Source: Mixta sp. Marseille-Q2659 (GTDB taxonomy: Bacteria; Pseudomonadota; Gammaproteobacteria; Enterobacterales; Enterobacteriaceae). From it: DNA of 64,000 nt. How positions within the stretch are numbered: the stretch's first letter is position 1; each line of letters begins with the position of its first letter. The notes under the pieces were generated by a model, which did no database searches, was not told the DNA's origin, and was given only the letters and a program-made list of their open reading frames with translations. The translations under genes and the position numbers were made by a program. The DNA lies in the NCBI RefSeq assembly GCF_940807255.1, contig NZ_CALNWY010000001.1, positions 344,487-408,486 on the forward strand, in the 5' to 3' direction. Positions 1-10,314 of the stretch are shown here, piece after piece.

Positions 1-540
1 TGGTCGGCGGAAAAGGCGCGCATTGCCCAGCGCGTTGCCAGCCAAATCCCCGACGGCGCCACGCTGTTTATTGATATTGGCACTACGCCGGAAGCGGTGG
101 CGCACGCGTTGATGAATCACAGCGATCTGCGCATCGTGACCAATAACCTGAATGTCGCCACGCTGCTGATGACCAAGCCCGACTTCCGCCTGATTATTGC
201 CGGCGGCGAAGTTCGCACCCGCGACGGCGGCATTATGGGCGAAGCGACGCTCGATTTTATCTCCCAGTTCCGCCTTGATTACGGCATTCTCGGCATCAGC
301 GGAATTGATATGGATGGGTCGCTGCTGGAGTTTGACTATCACGAAGTGCGCACCAAGCGGGCAATTATTGAGAACTCCCGCTGTGCGATGCTGGTGGCCG
401 ACCACTCTAAATTTGGCCGTAACGCGATGGTCAACCTGGGAAATATGAGCCTGGTGGATTATCTGTTTACCAATGAAATGCCGCCCGCCAGCGTGATGAA
501 AGTAATCGAACAGCATGAAGTGCATCTGGAGTTGTGCTGA
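1..540 (+). CDS. glpR: GlpR, DeoR-family repressor of the glycerol-3-phosphate regulon (5'-truncated)
   Basis: The reading frame is open from the first base, so the gene starts before the window and its N-terminal DeoR helix-turn-helix is missing. About 179 C-terminal residues remain of a protein usually near 252 residues. They form the sugar-phosphate-sensing domain, with the phosphate-binding stretch IDIGTTPEAVAHAL, then TNNLNVATLL, GGEVRTRDGG and the C-terminal ending LELC, all as in E. coli GlpR. In this family glycerol 3-phosphate binding releases the repressor from glp operators. It lies just upstream of malT, as in E. coli. A C-terminal hairpin downstream belongs to the opposing malT transcript rather than to this gene. 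Confidence 0.95.
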   Translation, partial: WSAEKARIAQRVASQIPDGATLFIDIGTTPEAVAHALMNHSDLRIVTNNLNVATLLMTKPDFRLIIAGGEVRTRDGGIMGEATLDFISQFRLDYGILGISGIDMDGSLLEFDYHEVRTKRAIIENSRCAMLVADHSKFGRNAMVNLGNMSLVDYLFTNEMPPASVMKVIEQHEVHLELC

Positions 541-571
541 GATCGCTTCACCTTAGCGGAAGCAGTATCAC

Positions 572-599
572 AAAAAAGCCGCGTCTGATAAGGCGCGGC
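572..599 (-). terminator. Rho-independent terminator of malT
   Basis: A 6-bp GC stem (GCCGCG/CGCGGC at 578-583 and 594-599) with a 10-nt loop is followed, reading the minus strand, by six T residues. It sits about 95 bp past the malT stop and between two convergent genes. It may also slow glpR readthrough from the other side. Confidence 0.7.
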
Positions 600-694
600 A
601 CTCTCAATGACAACTCTCTCATTCCATCACCGATCAATGCAGTGCGGGACTGTATGACGTGAGGAAAATTGACCACCACAACTCGCGCAAGCAA

Positions 695-3412
695 TCACGC
701 CACGCTCATGCCCATCAGATGCAGCAGATGCTGCGCCTGCTGCACTGCTTCCTGCCGGTGCATCACGCCAAGCTTCTGATAGAGATTACGAATATGGGTT
801 TTGATGGTGGTTTGCGCCACTTCCAGCTCACCGGCAATCTGGTCGTTGCTGTAGCCGGAATAGATCAATCCCAGCACCTGCCATTCACGCTGCGTTAGCG
901 GACTGGTGCGGATCAGCTCCGGTACCTGCGGATGCGTCAGCAGACGGCTGACAAAGCTTTCATCGAAATGGGCAAACTTATGGCGATGGTGCTGGTTAAT
1001 ATCGCGCAGAATACGCTGTGCCCGATGCTGCTCCAGCTCCGGCAACGTATGCAGCTGTAACAGCTGACGCAGCTGTTGCGCCATGGTTTCGCCTTCAATG
1101 ACAAAATGGCTGATAAAGCCGGTGCGGTTCGCCAGCGTCAGCGCCTCAATCAGTGCCTGCTGCGCCTCGCTTTTACGTCCGGTCTGCCAGTAGAGCGCGT
1201 TCAGCAGTAGCAGGTTGCGATTGAGATCGCTGGTCAGCCGCAGCCGTCGGGCGCTTTCGTTCAGCTCATCCAGCACCACTTCCGCTTCATCATACTGGCC
1301 CAGCAGAATTTGCACGCGGGCGATATTGCGCCACTGGCCCTGCAAAAAGTGATTATCGGCGGTAGGCGGCTTCGGCGTCAGCCGCAGCCAGTTGGCGGCG
1401 GCATTTTTATCATTGGTCATCTGCCAGTAGATCACGCGCGGCTTGTCGGCGTTGGTTACCCAGTCGCTGTGATACTGGCCGTTGCCAAGCAGGTTTTCAC
1501 AACGGATTAAATGACGGCGCGCGTTATCGAGATCGCCACGCGCCAGCGCGCATTTCGCCAGCATTGCCAGGCACTGAAGCTGCTGCTGCGGCTGGAAGTT
1601 AGCCAGCACCTCCAGCCCTTTACGTGCGGTCGCTTCTGCCTCGTCGAGACGCGCCCATGACCAGAGCAGCTGTGAGCGAATGCGCAGCAGAAACTCGTGC
1701 ATCGGCAGCTGTTCCAGCCCCTCTTCATTAATCAGCGCAAATGCCTTTTCCTGAATGTCATAAGCGGTTTGCAGAAAGCCCTGAGCCAGCAGAATTTCGC
1801 TTTGCTGTAGCAGCGCCCAGAGCGCGTAGTGGCAGCTGTTATAGTGACGCGCCATTTCATCGGTTTGCTGCATGGTCGCCAGCGCCGCGTCCAGATCGCC
1901 CTGGCAGTGCAACACTTCGCCTTTTACCGAGGTGGCGACAATGCGGCTGTAATAATTGGCCAGCGGTAGATTCGCCAACGCCTGATTAGCCAGATGCTCC
2001 GCTTCTTCCGGTTTTCCGGCGTTAATCGCCACCTGCGCGCGCAGCGCATCAAACTCGGCGCTTAACACCGAGTCGATAGCGATTTGCTGCATCGTCATCT
2101 CTTCTTCGGCGCGTGCCAGCAGTAAGTTGACTTCGCCGTAACGATGCTGGCTCTGTGCCAGCCACGCCTGCAACAGAATCAGCCGTGGATTATCCACCAG
2201 CAATTGCCACGGCAGCGCTTTTAGTCCTTCTTCCAGCAAGGCCAGCTCGCTGTGATTAAACAGCGACCAGGCGTGATGCAGCAGGATATCGCGTAGCAGT
2301 TCGGTATCTTCGGCGGCCAGCGCGTGATGAATCGCTTCGCCCGCGTAGCCGAGCGCCATCCAGCCCTCCGCCGCCGCACGGTGCAGTTGATGCAGTTCAC
2401 TGCTCAGCTCCCATTGGCAGCGCTGACGCAGGAAGCTGGCAAACAGCGGATGGAAATTAAACCATTTTCCGCTGTCATCCATGCGCTGTAAAAACAGCCC
2501 CTGGCGCTCTGTCTCCTCCAGCCTTAACTGCGCGTTCTCCTCGCCGGTCACGCGCGCAATCAGCATATCGTTCATCGAGCGCAGCACAGAACTACGCAGC
2601 AGGAAATGACGTGTCGCGCTATCGACGCAGTCCAGCACTTCATCCACCAGATAATCGGAAAGATGGCTGGCATTGATGCCCGCCAGACGTTGCGCGGTTT
2701 GATGCGTCGGCGTATTGGACTGGCGCTCCGTCAGGGCAATCAGCTGGAGCGCCGTCGCCCAGCCAGCCACTTCGTCGCACAGTCGCTGTGAGTCATCCGC
2801 ACCTATCGGCCGCTGCAGACGGCAGTCAAAAAACTGTTTCGCCTCCTGCGGCGTGAAGGTTAACGACTGGCTGTTAATTTCCAGCAGCTGTTCGCGTACC
2901 CGCAGGTTGGCGATGCCCAGCGAAGGCAGATTGCGCGACAGAATAATCAGCGTCAGGTTTTCGGGCTGGTGGCGAATAAAAAAGCGCATAGCCTGATGAA
3001 TGGCATCGTTGGTAATCAGATGGTAATCGTCAATCACCAGATAAAGCGGGCGTTGCCATTCGGAAAGCTCCACGAACAGCTGGGAAAAGAGCGCGCTAAG
3101 GCTGGCATACTGGCGTTTTTGCGCCAGCGCTTCGCTGCGTACGCAGTGCCCGTTGGTCGCCTGCTGCACTGCCGCCATAAAATAGTTAGCGAAGCGTTCC
3201 GGGTAGTTATCGCTCTCATCCAGCGAATACCAGCCGAGATCGCTCTTATTTGCTGCCCACTGCGCTACCAGCGTGGTTTTCCCATAGCCGGCGGGGCTGC
3301 TGATCAGCGCTAAACGGTAGTGCGCAATGTTCGCAAGTCTGGCTATCAAACGCTCCCGAACAATGGTGTTCTGAAGCCGCAGAGGACGGCTGAGTTTCGA
3401 TGGTATCAGCAT
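695..3412 (-). CDS. malT: MalT, ATP- and maltotriose-dependent activator of the maltose regulon
   Basis: 905 residues, close to E. coli MalT (901), and recognisable throughout. The N-terminal STAND-type ATPase has a Walker A motif GYGKTT at residues 42-47 and the sensor-like segment [12 protein letters not shown] long helical-repeat region follows, which in MalT forms the maltotriose-binding superhelix. The last ~65 residues are a LuxR-type helix-turn-helix ([17 protein letters not shown], then [16 protein letters not shown]). With ATP and maltotriose bound, MalT oligomerises on MalT boxes and activates malPQ and the transport operons. It is divergent from malPQ across a 470-bp region. A CRP-like site about 130 bp upstream of the start agrees with the known catabolite control of malT. 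Confidence 0.98.
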   Translation of the reverse strand: MLIPSKLSRPLRLQNTIVRERLIARLANIAHYRLALISSPAGYGKTTLVAQWAANKSDLGWYSLDESDNYPERFANYFMAAVQQATNGHCVRSEALAQKRQYASLSALFSQLFVELSEWQRPLYLVIDDYHLITNDAIHQAMRFFIRHQPENLTLIILSRNLPSLGIANLRVREQLLEINSQSLTFTPQEAKQFFDCRLQRPIGADDSQRLCDEVAGWATALQLIALTERQSNTPTHQTAQRLAGINASHLSDYLVDEVLDCVDSATRHFLLRSSVLRSMNDMLIARVTGEENAQLRLEETERQGLFLQRMDDSGKWFNFHPLFASFLRQRCQWELSSELHQLHRAAAEGWMALGYAGEAIHHALAAEDTELLRDILLHHAWSLFNHSELALLEEGLKALPWQLLVDNPRLILLQAWLAQSQHRYGEVNLLLARAEEEMTMQQIAIDSVLSAEFDALRAQVAINAGKPEEAEHLANQALANLPLANYYSRIVATSVKGEVLHCQGDLDAALATMQQTDEMARHYNSCHYALWALLQQSEILLAQGFLQTAYDIQEKAFALINEEGLEQLPMHEFLLRIRSQLLWSWARLDEAEATARKGLEVLANFQPQQQLQCLAMLAKCALARGDLDNARRHLIRCENLLGNGQYHSDWVTNADKPRVIYWQMTNDKNAAANWLRLTPKPPTADNHFLQGQWRNIARVQILLGQYDEAEVVLDELNESARRLRLTSDLNRNLLLLNALYWQTGRKSEAQQALIEALTLANRTGFISHFVIEGETMAQQLRQLLQLHTLPELEQHRAQRILRDINQHHRHKFAHFDESFVSRLLTHPQVPELIRTSPLTQREWQVLGLIYSGYSNDQIAGELEVAQTTIKTHIRNLYQKLGVMHRQEAVQQAQHLLHLMGMSVA

Positions 3413-3531
3413 GGCGACACTTCATTGTGATGACATAGTAGGAAACAAAAAGAATTATTTCACGGTGTGTAATTAAGTACTTTCTGACTTGCTGCCTGCT
3501 AATGCAAGGAAGAGATCTGACCAGACTTCAT

Positions 3532-3553
3532 TAAGTTGCACCTCATCACATTT
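3532..3553 (-). promoter_or_regulatory. Putative CRP-binding site for malT
   Basis: Read on the minus strand, the left half is AAATGTGA, a perfect CRP half-site. The right half is degenerate (GTGCAAC). The E. coli malT site, as I recall it, has the same asymmetry (TGTGA then 6 bp then GCAAA). The centre lies about 130 bp upstream of the malT start. No footprint data are available here, so this is a motif call. Confidence 0.45.
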
Positions 3554-3774
3554 CCTTATTGTTTTTTGACATTTTTCTGTACGAAAGCGAACAGAGTATA
3601 GCGCCGGTATAGCTGATTGCCGCTGCGCTGAACAGGTTTTCATGAGGTTTAAGAGAATGGCCAATTAATTCCCGCTGCTCTATTTTCAGTTCTCTGACTT
3701 ATGAAAAGCGCTTTTTTTCTTATAAGCGACTTAACTTAACGAGCCCACGATCACACTTTTACCTACGCCCTGTG

Positions 3775-3811
3775 ACTCCTCCCTGTTGAATCTGGCGACA
3801 GGAGGATGTTG
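3775..3811. promoter_or_regulatory. Putative MalT boxes upstream of malPQ
   Basis: On the minus strand AGGGAGGAGT (3775-3784) matches the MalT box GGGGAKGAGG at 8 of 10 positions. On the plus strand GAGGATGTTG (3802-3811) matches at 7 of 10. They lie 70-110 bp before the malP start. Such purine-rich boxes in either orientation are typical of MalT-dependent promoters, but both copies here are imperfect. Confidence 0.4.
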
Positions 3812-3882
3812 CCCGATCGGGTTAACGTCAGCATATGTGTATCAATTTTTTGCGAAACCATTCACTTACCGGAAGAGACTTT

Positions 3883-6288
3883 ATGTCGCAGCAAAAATTT
3901 AATAAGGCACGTTTTGAAGCGGCGTTAACGCGCCAGTGGCAATACCTGGGTCTGAACAGCGCCAGCGAGATGACTCGCCATCAATGGTGGCAGGCGGTCA
4001 GCGCGGCCTTAGCCGAACTACTGGCGGCGCAGCCAGTGGCGAAACCGGCGAAAAATCAGCGCCACGTTAACTATATTTCGATGGAATTTCTGATCGGCCG
4101 TCTGACCGGCAATAACCTGATTAACCTTGGCTGGCATGACGACGTGCAGGCGCTGCTCTCAGAGCAGGGCATTGCGCTAAGCGATCTGCTGGAGGAGGAG
4201 GTCGATCCAGCGCTGGGCAACGGTGGTCTGGGACGGCTGGCAGCCTGCTTCCTCGATTCGATGGCGACGGTTGGCCAGTCCGCTATCGGTTACGGGCTTA
4301 ACTATCAGTACGGCCTGTTCCGCCAGTCTTTTGACGAGGGCCAACAGCGCGAAGCGCCGGACAACTGGCAGCGCGATCGTTACCCGTGGTTCCGGCATAA
4401 CGCCGCGCTGGATGTGAATGTTGGTATCGGCGGCAAAATCGTGAAAACCAGCGACGGCTCCCAGCGTTGGGAACCGGGATTTGTTATTCGCGGCGAAGCC
4501 TGGGATCTGCCGGTTATCGGCTATCGCAATGGCCTGACGCAGCCGCTGCGCCTGTGGCAGGCGACGCATCTGCATCCGTTTGATTTGACGCTGTTTAACG
4601 ATGGCAAATTCCTGCAGGCGGAGCAGCAGGGCATCGACGCCGCGAAGCTGACCAAAGTACTCTATCCGAACGACAACCATCAGGAAGGGAAGCGCCTGCG
4701 CCTGATGCAGCAATATTTCCAGTGCGCCTGCTCGGTCGCAGATATTCTGCGGCGCCATCACCAGGCGGGACGCGCGCTGGCAGAGCTGCCCGATTATGAA
4801 GTGATTCAGCTTAATGATACCCATCCCACCATCGCCATCCCTGAAATGCTGCGCGTACTGCTGGATGAGCATCAGCTGAGCTGGGACGACGCCTGGCAGA
4901 TCACCAGCAATGTTTTTGCCTATACCAACCACACATTGATGCCGGAAGCGCTGGAGCGCTGGGACGAACGGCTGGTGCGCTCACTGCTGCCGCGTCATTT
5001 CGCCATCATTAAAGAGATCAACCAGCGCTTTAAAAAAGTGGTGGAAAAGCAGTGGCCGGGCGATGAGAAGGTCTGGCAAAAACTGGCGGTGCTGCACGAT
5101 AAACAGGTACGAATGGCGAACCTTTGCGTGGTCAGCGGCTTTGCCGTTAACGGCGTGGCGGCGCTGCACTCCGAGCTGGTCGTCAAGGATCTCTTCCCGG
5201 AATATCACCAGCTGTGGCCGCATAAATTCTTTAACGTCACCAACGGCATTACGCCGCGCCGCTGGCTGAAGCAGTGCAATCCGGCGCTCTCCGCGCTGAT
5301 TGATGAAACACTGGGCAACAGCGACTGGGTGACGCATCTGGATTCCTTACAGGCACTGGAGCCGTACGCGGACGATCCGGCGTTTCGCCAGCGCTATCGC
5401 CAGATCAAACATGACAACAAGCAGCGTCTGACCGACTACATTCGTCAGGTCACTGGCATTGAGGTGAATCCCGACGCGCTGTTTGATGTGCAAATTAAAC
5501 GTCTGCACGAATATAAACGTCAGCATCTGGGGCTGCTGCATATCCTGCACTGCTACCGTCAGCTGCGCGATAACCCGCAGCTGGACAAAGTGCCGCGCGT
5601 TTTCCTGTTCGGCGCAAAAGCCGCACCGGGTTATTACCTGGCAAAAAACATTATCTATGCCATTAATAAAGTAGCCGAGGTGATCAATAACGATCCGCTG
5701 ATTGGCGATCGGCTGAAGGTGGTGTTTATCCCTGATTACCGCATTACCGTAGCGGAGATGATGATCCCGGCGGCGGATCTCTCAGAGCAGATCTCCACGG
5801 CGGGCTACGAAGCGTCCGGCACCGGCAATATGAAGCTGGCGCTGAACGGAGCGCTGACCATCGGCACGCTGGACGGGGCGAATGTGGAAATAGCCGAACA
5901 GGTGGGCGAGGAGAATATCTTTATCTTCGGCAACACCGTAGATGAGGTGAAAGCCCTGAAGGCTAACCGCTACGACCCGAAAAAACTGCGCAAGAAAGAT
6001 AAGCATCTCGACGCGCTGCTGAAAGAGCTGGAAAAAGGCCATTTCAGCCAGGGCGACAAGCATGCTTTCGACTTGCTGATGGAGAGCCTGACCAAAAACG
6101 GCGATCCCTGGCTGGTGCTGGCGGATTTCGCCGACTATATCGCCGCGCAGGAACGCGTTGAAGCGCTGTGGCGCGATCGGGAAGCCTGGACGCGCACCGC
6201 CATTCTCAATACCGCGCGTACCGGAATGTTCAGTTCCGACCGCTCCATCCGCGATTACCAACAGCGAATCTGGCAGAGCAAACGTTAA
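3883..6288 (+). CDS. malP: MalP, maltodextrin phosphorylase
   Basis: 801 residues, matching E. coli MalP from MSQ at the start to the final IWQSKR. It is a GT35 pyridoxal-phosphate enzyme that phosphorolyses maltodextrins in the cytoplasm to glucose 1-phosphate. The PROSITE phosphorylase segment [16 protein letters not shown] is present, and Lys651 within it should carry the cofactor. An in-frame ATG at 3835 would add 16 residues, but the ATG at 3883 has a GGAAGAG ribosome-binding site and fits the family start. malQ begins 50 bp downstream in the same direction, forming the malPQ operon under MalT control. Confidence 0.97.
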   Translation: MSQQKFNKARFEAALTRQWQYLGLNSASEMTRHQWWQAVSAALAELLAAQPVAKPAKNQRHVNYISMEFLIGRLTGNNLINLGWHDDVQALLSEQGIALSDLLEEEVDPALGNGGLGRLAACFLDSMATVGQSAIGYGLNYQYGLFRQSFDEGQQREAPDNWQRDRYPWFRHNAALDVNVGIGGKIVKTSDGSQRWEPGFVIRGEAWDLPVIGYRNGLTQPLRLWQATHLHPFDLTLFNDGKFLQAEQQGIDAAKLTKVLYPNDNHQEGKRLRLMQQYFQCACSVADILRRHHQAGRALAELPDYEVIQLNDTHPTIAIPEMLRVLLDEHQLSWDDAWQITSNVFAYTNHTLMPEALERWDERLVRSLLPRHFAIIKEINQRFKKVVEKQWPGDEKVWQKLAVLHDKQVRMANLCVVSGFAVNGVAALHSELVVKDLFPEYHQLWPHKFFNVTNGITPRRWLKQCNPALSALIDETLGNSDWVTHLDSLQALEPYADDPAFRQRYRQIKHDNKQRLTDYIRQVTGIEVNPDALFDVQIKRLHEYKRQHLGLLHILHCYRQLRDNPQLDKVPRVFLFGAKAAPGYYLAKNIIYAINKVAEVINNDPLIGDRLKVVFIPDYRITVAEMMIPAADLSEQISTAGYEASGTGNMKLALNGALTIGTLDGANVEIAEQVGEENIFIFGNTVDEVKALKANRYDPKKLRKKDKHLDALLKELEKGHFSQGDKHAFDLLMESLTKNGDPWLVLADFADYIAAQERVEALWRDREAWTRTAILNTARTGMFSSDRSIRDYQQRIWQSKR

Positions 6289-6338
6289 GGGCGAGCGGCG
6301 CAGGCCGCTCAGTGTAGAAGTCGGATTCAGGAAGCGTT

Positions 6339-8414
6339 ATGGATTTAACTCAACTTGAGAAGGACGCCAGCGCGGCCGGGATTGCTGCCAGCTATATCAA
6401 TGCCAAAGGCGAGCCGGAGGCCATCGGCAACGAAACCCGGCAGCTGTTGCTGAAAGCGATGGGCTTTCCCAGAGCCGCCAGCACGACGCCGGTTCCCGCT
6501 GTTAAAGTTTTTAGCGGACGCCGTAAGCGCGCCATTGAGGTGAGCGGCCGCGGTCAGTTCAACTGGCTGTTGGAAACAGAAAACGGCAAGACATATCAGG
6601 GCGAGGCGCAAGGCGGGGAGACCTTTGCGCTGCCGCCGCGTTTACCGCAGGGCTACCATCAGCTCACCCTGAAACAGGGGAAAAAGCAGTGGGCCTGCCG
6701 GGTGATCATTGCGCCGCAGCGCTGCTATGAACCGCAGCCGCTACTGAATGGTGAGAAACTGTGGGGCGCCTGCGTGCAGCTTTATACGCTGCGCTCGGCG
6801 CGCAACTGGGGCATCGGCGATTTCGGCGATTTAAGCGTGATGCTGGGGCAGTTGGCCGATCGCGGCGGCGATTTTATCGGTCTTAACCCGATTCATTCGC
6901 TTTATCCTGCCAGCCCGGAAAGCGCCAGTCCTTACAGTCCCTCTTCGCGGCGCTGGATGAATATCATCTATATCGACGTGGAGCGCGTGCCTGATTTCCA
7001 GCACAGCGAGGCGGCGCAGCGCTGGTGGAAAAAGAAGGAAACGCAGCGTCGGGTACAGGCGGCGCGTGATGCAGAGTGGGTCGATTATGGCGCGGTTAAC
7101 CAGCTAAAAACAGAAGGGCTACGGCTGGCGTGGGCGCAGTTTGCAACCCGCGACGAACAGGATGAGACGCGCCGCCATTTTGAAGCCTTTATCGAGGCGG
7201 GCGGCAGCAGTCTATACAGTCAGGCGGCCTATGACGCGCTGCATGCGGCGATGTTGCGCGAAAGCAGCGATCGCTGGGGCTGGCCCGCCTGGCCGGAAGA
7301 ATATCGCCATGCGGAAAGCGCGGCGGTGCAGCAGTTCTGCCGCGAAAATGCGGAGGAAGTGCGCTTCTGGCTGTGGCTACAATGGCTGGCTAACCGCCAG
7401 TTTGACGAATGCTGGCAGGTTTGCCAGCAGCGCGGTATGTCGGTCGGCCTCTACCGCGATCTGGCAGTTGGCGTGGCGGAAGGCGGTTCGGAAACCTGGT
7501 GCGATCCCGATCTCTACTGCCTGAAAGCATCAGTCGGCGCGCCGCCGGATATTCTGGGGCCGCTGGGACAAAACTGGGGCCTGCCGCCGATGGATCCGCA
7601 TGTAATGACGGCGCGCGCTTATCAACCGTTTATCGATATGCTGCGCGCAAATATGGCCAGCTGCGGCGCGTTGCGCATCGATCATGTGATGTCGATGCTG
7701 CGCCTGTGGTGGATCCCGTATGGCATGACCGCCAACCACGGCGCCTATGTCTCCTATCCGGTGGACGATCTGCTGGCGATTCTGGCACTGGAAAGCCAGC
7801 GAAATCGCTGCATGGTGATCGGCGAGGATCTGGGAACGGTGCCGCAGGAAATTATCGGCAAGCTGCGTCGCAGCGGGATCTATTCCTGGAAGGTTCTCTA
7901 CTTTGAGCAGGAGAGCGCCGACAGCTATCGCGCGCCGCAGCAATGGCCGCGGCAGTCAATGGCCAGCGCGACGACCCACGATTTGCCAACGCTGCGCGGC
8001 TTCTGGAGCGCGGGCGATTTGACGCTGGGCGAGGAGCTGGGACTCTATCCCGACAAGGTGGTGCTGAAAGGATTGTATGAAAACCGCGAGCGGCAGAAGC
8101 AGGCGTTGCTGAAAGCGCTGCACGAGCAGGGCTGCGTGCCGAAGAAGCTGGGCAAACGGGCCGCCACGCTGCCGATGTCGCCAGAGCTGAACCGCGGCAT
8201 GCAGCGCTATATTGCCGAAAGCAACAGCGCGCTGCTCGGCCTGCAGCCGGAAGACTGGCTGGATATGGAAAAGCCGGTCAATGTGCCGGGTACGGTGGAT
8301 CAATATCCTAACTGGCGGCGCAAACTAAGCCGCACGCTGGAAGAGATGTTCAGCGATGAACAGATTAACCGGCTGATTAAGGATCTTGACCAGCGGAGAC
8401 GGGCACCAAACTGA
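6339..8414 (+). CDS. malQ: MalQ, 4-alpha-glucanotransferase (amylomaltase)
   Basis: 691 residues (E. coli MalQ 694). It is a GH77 enzyme that disproportionates maltodextrins, lengthening short chains for MalP and releasing glucose. The three catalytic acids are in place and at E. coli numbering: nucleophile Asp448 (RIDHVM), acid/base Glu496 (GEDLG) and Asp548 (THDLPT). The N-terminal ~130 residues are the extension found in enterobacterial MalQ. It is the second gene of malPQ, and AGGA lies upstream of the ATG. The operon ends at a strong terminator 19 bp after the stop. Confidence 0.97.
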   Translation: MDLTQLEKDASAAGIAASYINAKGEPEAIGNETRQLLLKAMGFPRAASTTPVPAVKVFSGRRKRAIEVSGRGQFNWLLETENGKTYQGEAQGGETFALPPRLPQGYHQLTLKQGKKQWACRVIIAPQRCYEPQPLLNGEKLWGACVQLYTLRSARNWGIGDFGDLSVMLGQLADRGGDFIGLNPIHSLYPASPESASPYSPSSRRWMNIIYIDVERVPDFQHSEAAQRWWKKKETQRRVQAARDAEWVDYGAVNQLKTEGLRLAWAQFATRDEQDETRRHFEAFIEAGGSSLYSQAAYDALHAAMLRESSDRWGWPAWPEEYRHAESAAVQQFCRENAEEVRFWLWLQWLANRQFDECWQVCQQRGMSVGLYRDLAVGVAEGGSETWCDPDLYCLKASVGAPPDILGPLGQNWGLPPMDPHVMTARAYQPFIDMLRANMASCGALRIDHVMSMLRLWWIPYGMTANHGAYVSYPVDDLLAILALESQRNRCMVIGEDLGTVPQEIIGKLRRSGIYSWKVLYFEQESADSYRAPQQWPRQSMASATTHDLPTLRGFWSAGDLTLGEELGLYPDKVVLKGLYENRERQKQALLKALHEQGCVPKKLGKRAATLPMSPELNRGMQRYIAESNSALLGLQPEDWLDMEKPVNVPGTVDQYPNWRRKLSRTLEEMFSDEQINRLIKDLDQRRRAPN

Positions 8415-8432
8415 ATATAGGTAACCATCAAG

Positions 8433-8470
8433 CCCGACCAGTCCGATAAAAGCTGGTCGGGTATATTTGT
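8433..8470 (+). terminator. Rho-independent terminator of malPQ
   Basis: A perfect 9-bp stem (CCCGACCAG at 8433-8441, CTGGTCGGG at 8453-8461) with an 11-nt loop is followed by a T-rich tail (TATATTTGTT). Confidence 0.85.
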
Positions 8471-8529
8471 TGTGTTAAGTCAGGTTGCAGCGCTGACCTA
8501 ATGCCAATGAACTATCCTGATTTCAGCGC

Positions 8530-8991
8530 TTAAAATTCCCTTTTTAATTCGGTAATTCGGCCATCTGCAAACCGAATATAGGCAGAACTGCCAAAGGCGA
8601 ATCGGGTGCTACCATCACGATTGCGGCCAATTGTTAACAATATCTCTTTATCGATGCAGTTTTTAGGCGGCTTCATATCGTCAAAACAGAGCATATCGTT
8701 CTCATCCTCTTCCCGGTAGCCGGTGCCAAAGGCAAAAACAGTAAAGTTCGTTGGTCCTCCCGCCTCGCCAGAGGGAATATGATATTTTTCCCGGATAGCG
8801 TTCTGGTTTGTCAGCCACCAGTTAATCGCCGATGTGGCGGTAATGGGTAAGTGATCAACCAAAATTGCGGCAGAATATGTGCCGTGATGCGCATCAATAA
8901 CGTTAACGCGTCGGTTATCCAGATAGAGATAAATGCCCACAGCAGCAACAATAAGCAGGGTTAAAATTTTAAGAGATGTTCTTTTACTCAT
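8530..8991 (-). CDS. DUF943-family membrane-anchored protein
   Basis: 153 residues. A single N-terminal hydrophobic segment (about residues 8-24, ILTLLIVAAVGIYLYLD) with a positively charged front suggests a membrane anchor with the rest outside the cytoplasm. The body has the DUF943 hallmarks: a region like INWWLTNQNAIREKYHIP, a GTGYRE segment, then LCFDDMKPPKNCIDKE with two cysteines about 10 residues apart. DUF943 proteins are enterobacterial, of unknown function, and often occur beside DUF3289 genes, as here. Its ATG overlaps the stop of the upstream DUF3289 frame by one base (TAATG), which suggests translational coupling. Partner or immunity roles are speculation. The DNA is AT-richer than the flanking core genes. 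Confidence 0.8.
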   Translation of the reverse strand: MSKRTSLKILTLLIVAAVGIYLYLDNRRVNVIDAHHGTYSAAILVDHLPITATSAINWWLTNQNAIREKYHIPSGEAGGPTNFTVFAFGTGYREEDENDMLCFDDMKPPKNCIDKEILLTIGRNRDGSTRFAFGSSAYIRFADGRITELKREF

Positions 8992-9856
8992 TAACGGCCT
9001 CCCTGGATTTCTACCGTGGCTTCCATATTGGTGAAAAATGGGCGAAAGCCGAATTGATCAAAGCGCTGTAGAATAAACCATATCCTGAAAAACTGGAATT
9101 GATTGAATTTAATGTTTGTAATGTCGTTTACGTCCAGCCCAAAGTGATCCTGCCCTGTATAACGTATCTGCGCACGCCAGCCTTTCTCACTGATTTGCAG
9201 GCTTAATAAATCTATACGTGTAGCATATACATCATGTATGGTAATACCTAGCCCATTGATTTTATCTAATATCATTGAGCTAAATTTTGGCAGGATCCTA
9301 TAGCCGATTTCTTCAGTTATCGCAGGAAACGTTTCCGGAGGAACAGTGTTTCTCATATAATCAACACGCTGATTAATTATCTCCTGAATGGCAGTTAGGG
9401 TACTGTTTTTTGTCTTATCATTAATGATTTTTGCCTTATAAGCCGCGTTAAGCTGCATATCGGTAAATGGCGTACCGGTAGAGCGCTGGAAATGCTGAAG
9501 CATTCGATTAATCAAATACTTCCAGGGACCTACGCATGCAAAGGGCAATGAGGTAACCTGCATCTCTTCAAATAATAGCGTGGCGCACTGTTGCGCACTG
9601 TTGCGCACTGTTGCGCACTGAGCGTGCTGCTGCGTCGGTTATCGCCATATGCGCCGAAAAATCGCGAATGAGGATTAGCAAAAGCCGTTAGACGGGTCAT
9701 TGTCCAGGGATCGATTACATTAGAGATATTGCTAAGCCTGAACTCTTTTTTAAGACATGCAGCACTCATATCGCCATACCGCATATCATCCGTCCCATAG
9801 TCGTTAAATCGATGTTCTGTAGCATAAAGCTTTTGCGGGAAGGTAATTTTAACCAT
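8991..9856 (-). pseudogene. DUF3289-family protein, out of frame at a 10-bp tandem repeat (possibly phase-variable)
   Basis: Two overlapping frames together encode one DUF3289 protein. The upstream frame begins at the ATG at 9856 (MVKITFPQ), with AAGGA about 9 bp before it. It carries the conserved RFNDYGTDDMRYGDMS and DPWTMTRLTAFANPHSRFFGAYG. The downstream frame carries QCATLLFEEM and the C-terminal IRYTGQDHFGLDVNDI and FFRIWFILQRF. They are joined at four 10-bp units (9581-9620). With four units, translation leaves the family frame and stops at 9530 after 108 residues. Two or five units would restore one protein of about 281 or 291 residues. DUF3289 has no established function. I infer an OFF state of a contingency locus, with ordinary gene decay as the alternative. 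Confidence 0.7.
9581..9620. repeat. Four tandem 10-bp units inside the DUF3289 gene
   Basis: Three perfect copies of TTGCGCACTG (9591-9620) follow one copy with a single change, TGGCGCACTG (9581-9590). A 10-bp unit shifts frame by one on each gain or loss. The repeat is the exact junction between the two DUF3289 reading frames. Confidence 0.95.
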
Positions 9857-10314
9857 GTCACTAATTCCTTGTGGATATTGTTCCCTGACTCTTTCAGCTG
9901 AACTTTTATTTAAAAAATCATAGCTATTGAATAATAGCGAGCAATGAATTTTTAAACAACTCTGCAAAAATATAAATATAAAGCAAGTGTCGTAAAATAT
10001 ATTCTGACTCAGCAATATCCGCTGTTATTCTACTTTAAATAGAGCTGCGGAGATTTTTTCTTACTTAATGTCATTATAATTGGGAAGGAGTTTGTTTTAT
10101 TTTTATATAGTTTATTATTTATGAATTAATAGCTGGAGGCTTTACCCAAAGCGTGGCTAATCGTTAGCGTAACAGAATATTATTATTTCCTTTAGCTGAT
10201 GGCTTTTATTTGCCAACAGAAAGGCGACCCGTAAGTCGCCTTTCAGCATTTTGCGCATTTCTGAATTAGTCAGAAAATGCGCGCTTATTGTCAGCGGAGC
10301 CGCCAGGCCCACGC
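9857..10314. other. AT-rich intergenic region between DUF3289 and nfuA
   Basis: This 458-bp gap is markedly AT-rich. It should contain the promoter of the DUF3289-DUF943 pair in its left part, although I cannot single out a convincing -35/-10 pair. The right part has the nfuA 3' hairpins. A longer reading of the DUF3289 frame could start at 10015, but those extra residues are low-complexity and lack family similarity. Confidence 0.6.
10220..10243 (-). terminator. Probable terminator hairpin downstream of nfuA
   Basis: A 9-bp perfect stem (AAAGGCGAC/GTCGCCTTT) with a 6-nt loop lies 72 bp past the nfuA stop. There is no long T run outside the stem. A second, imperfect inverted repeat (GCGCATTTCTGA / TCAGAAAATGCGC, 10253-10282) lies between it and the gene. 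Confidence 0.5.

Larger units (their letters stand above)
3413..3882. other. malT-malP divergent intergenic region
   Basis: This 470-bp gap holds the divergent promoters of malT (minus) and malPQ (plus). I see a CRP-like site toward malT and two imperfect MalT boxes toward malP, listed separately. A 63-codon minus-strand open frame in the middle has no recognisable homology or ribosome-binding site, so I do not call it a gene. Confidence 0.6.

Noticed and set aside
3473..3664. 63-codon minus-strand frame in the malT-malP gap
   Set aside because: It overlaps the candidate CRP site and has no ribosome-binding site or similarity.
9530..10015. Longer DUF3289 N-terminus from the ATG at 10015
   Set aside because: The extra 53 residues are low complexity. 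The internal ATG at 9856 has a proper AAGGA site and the family start.
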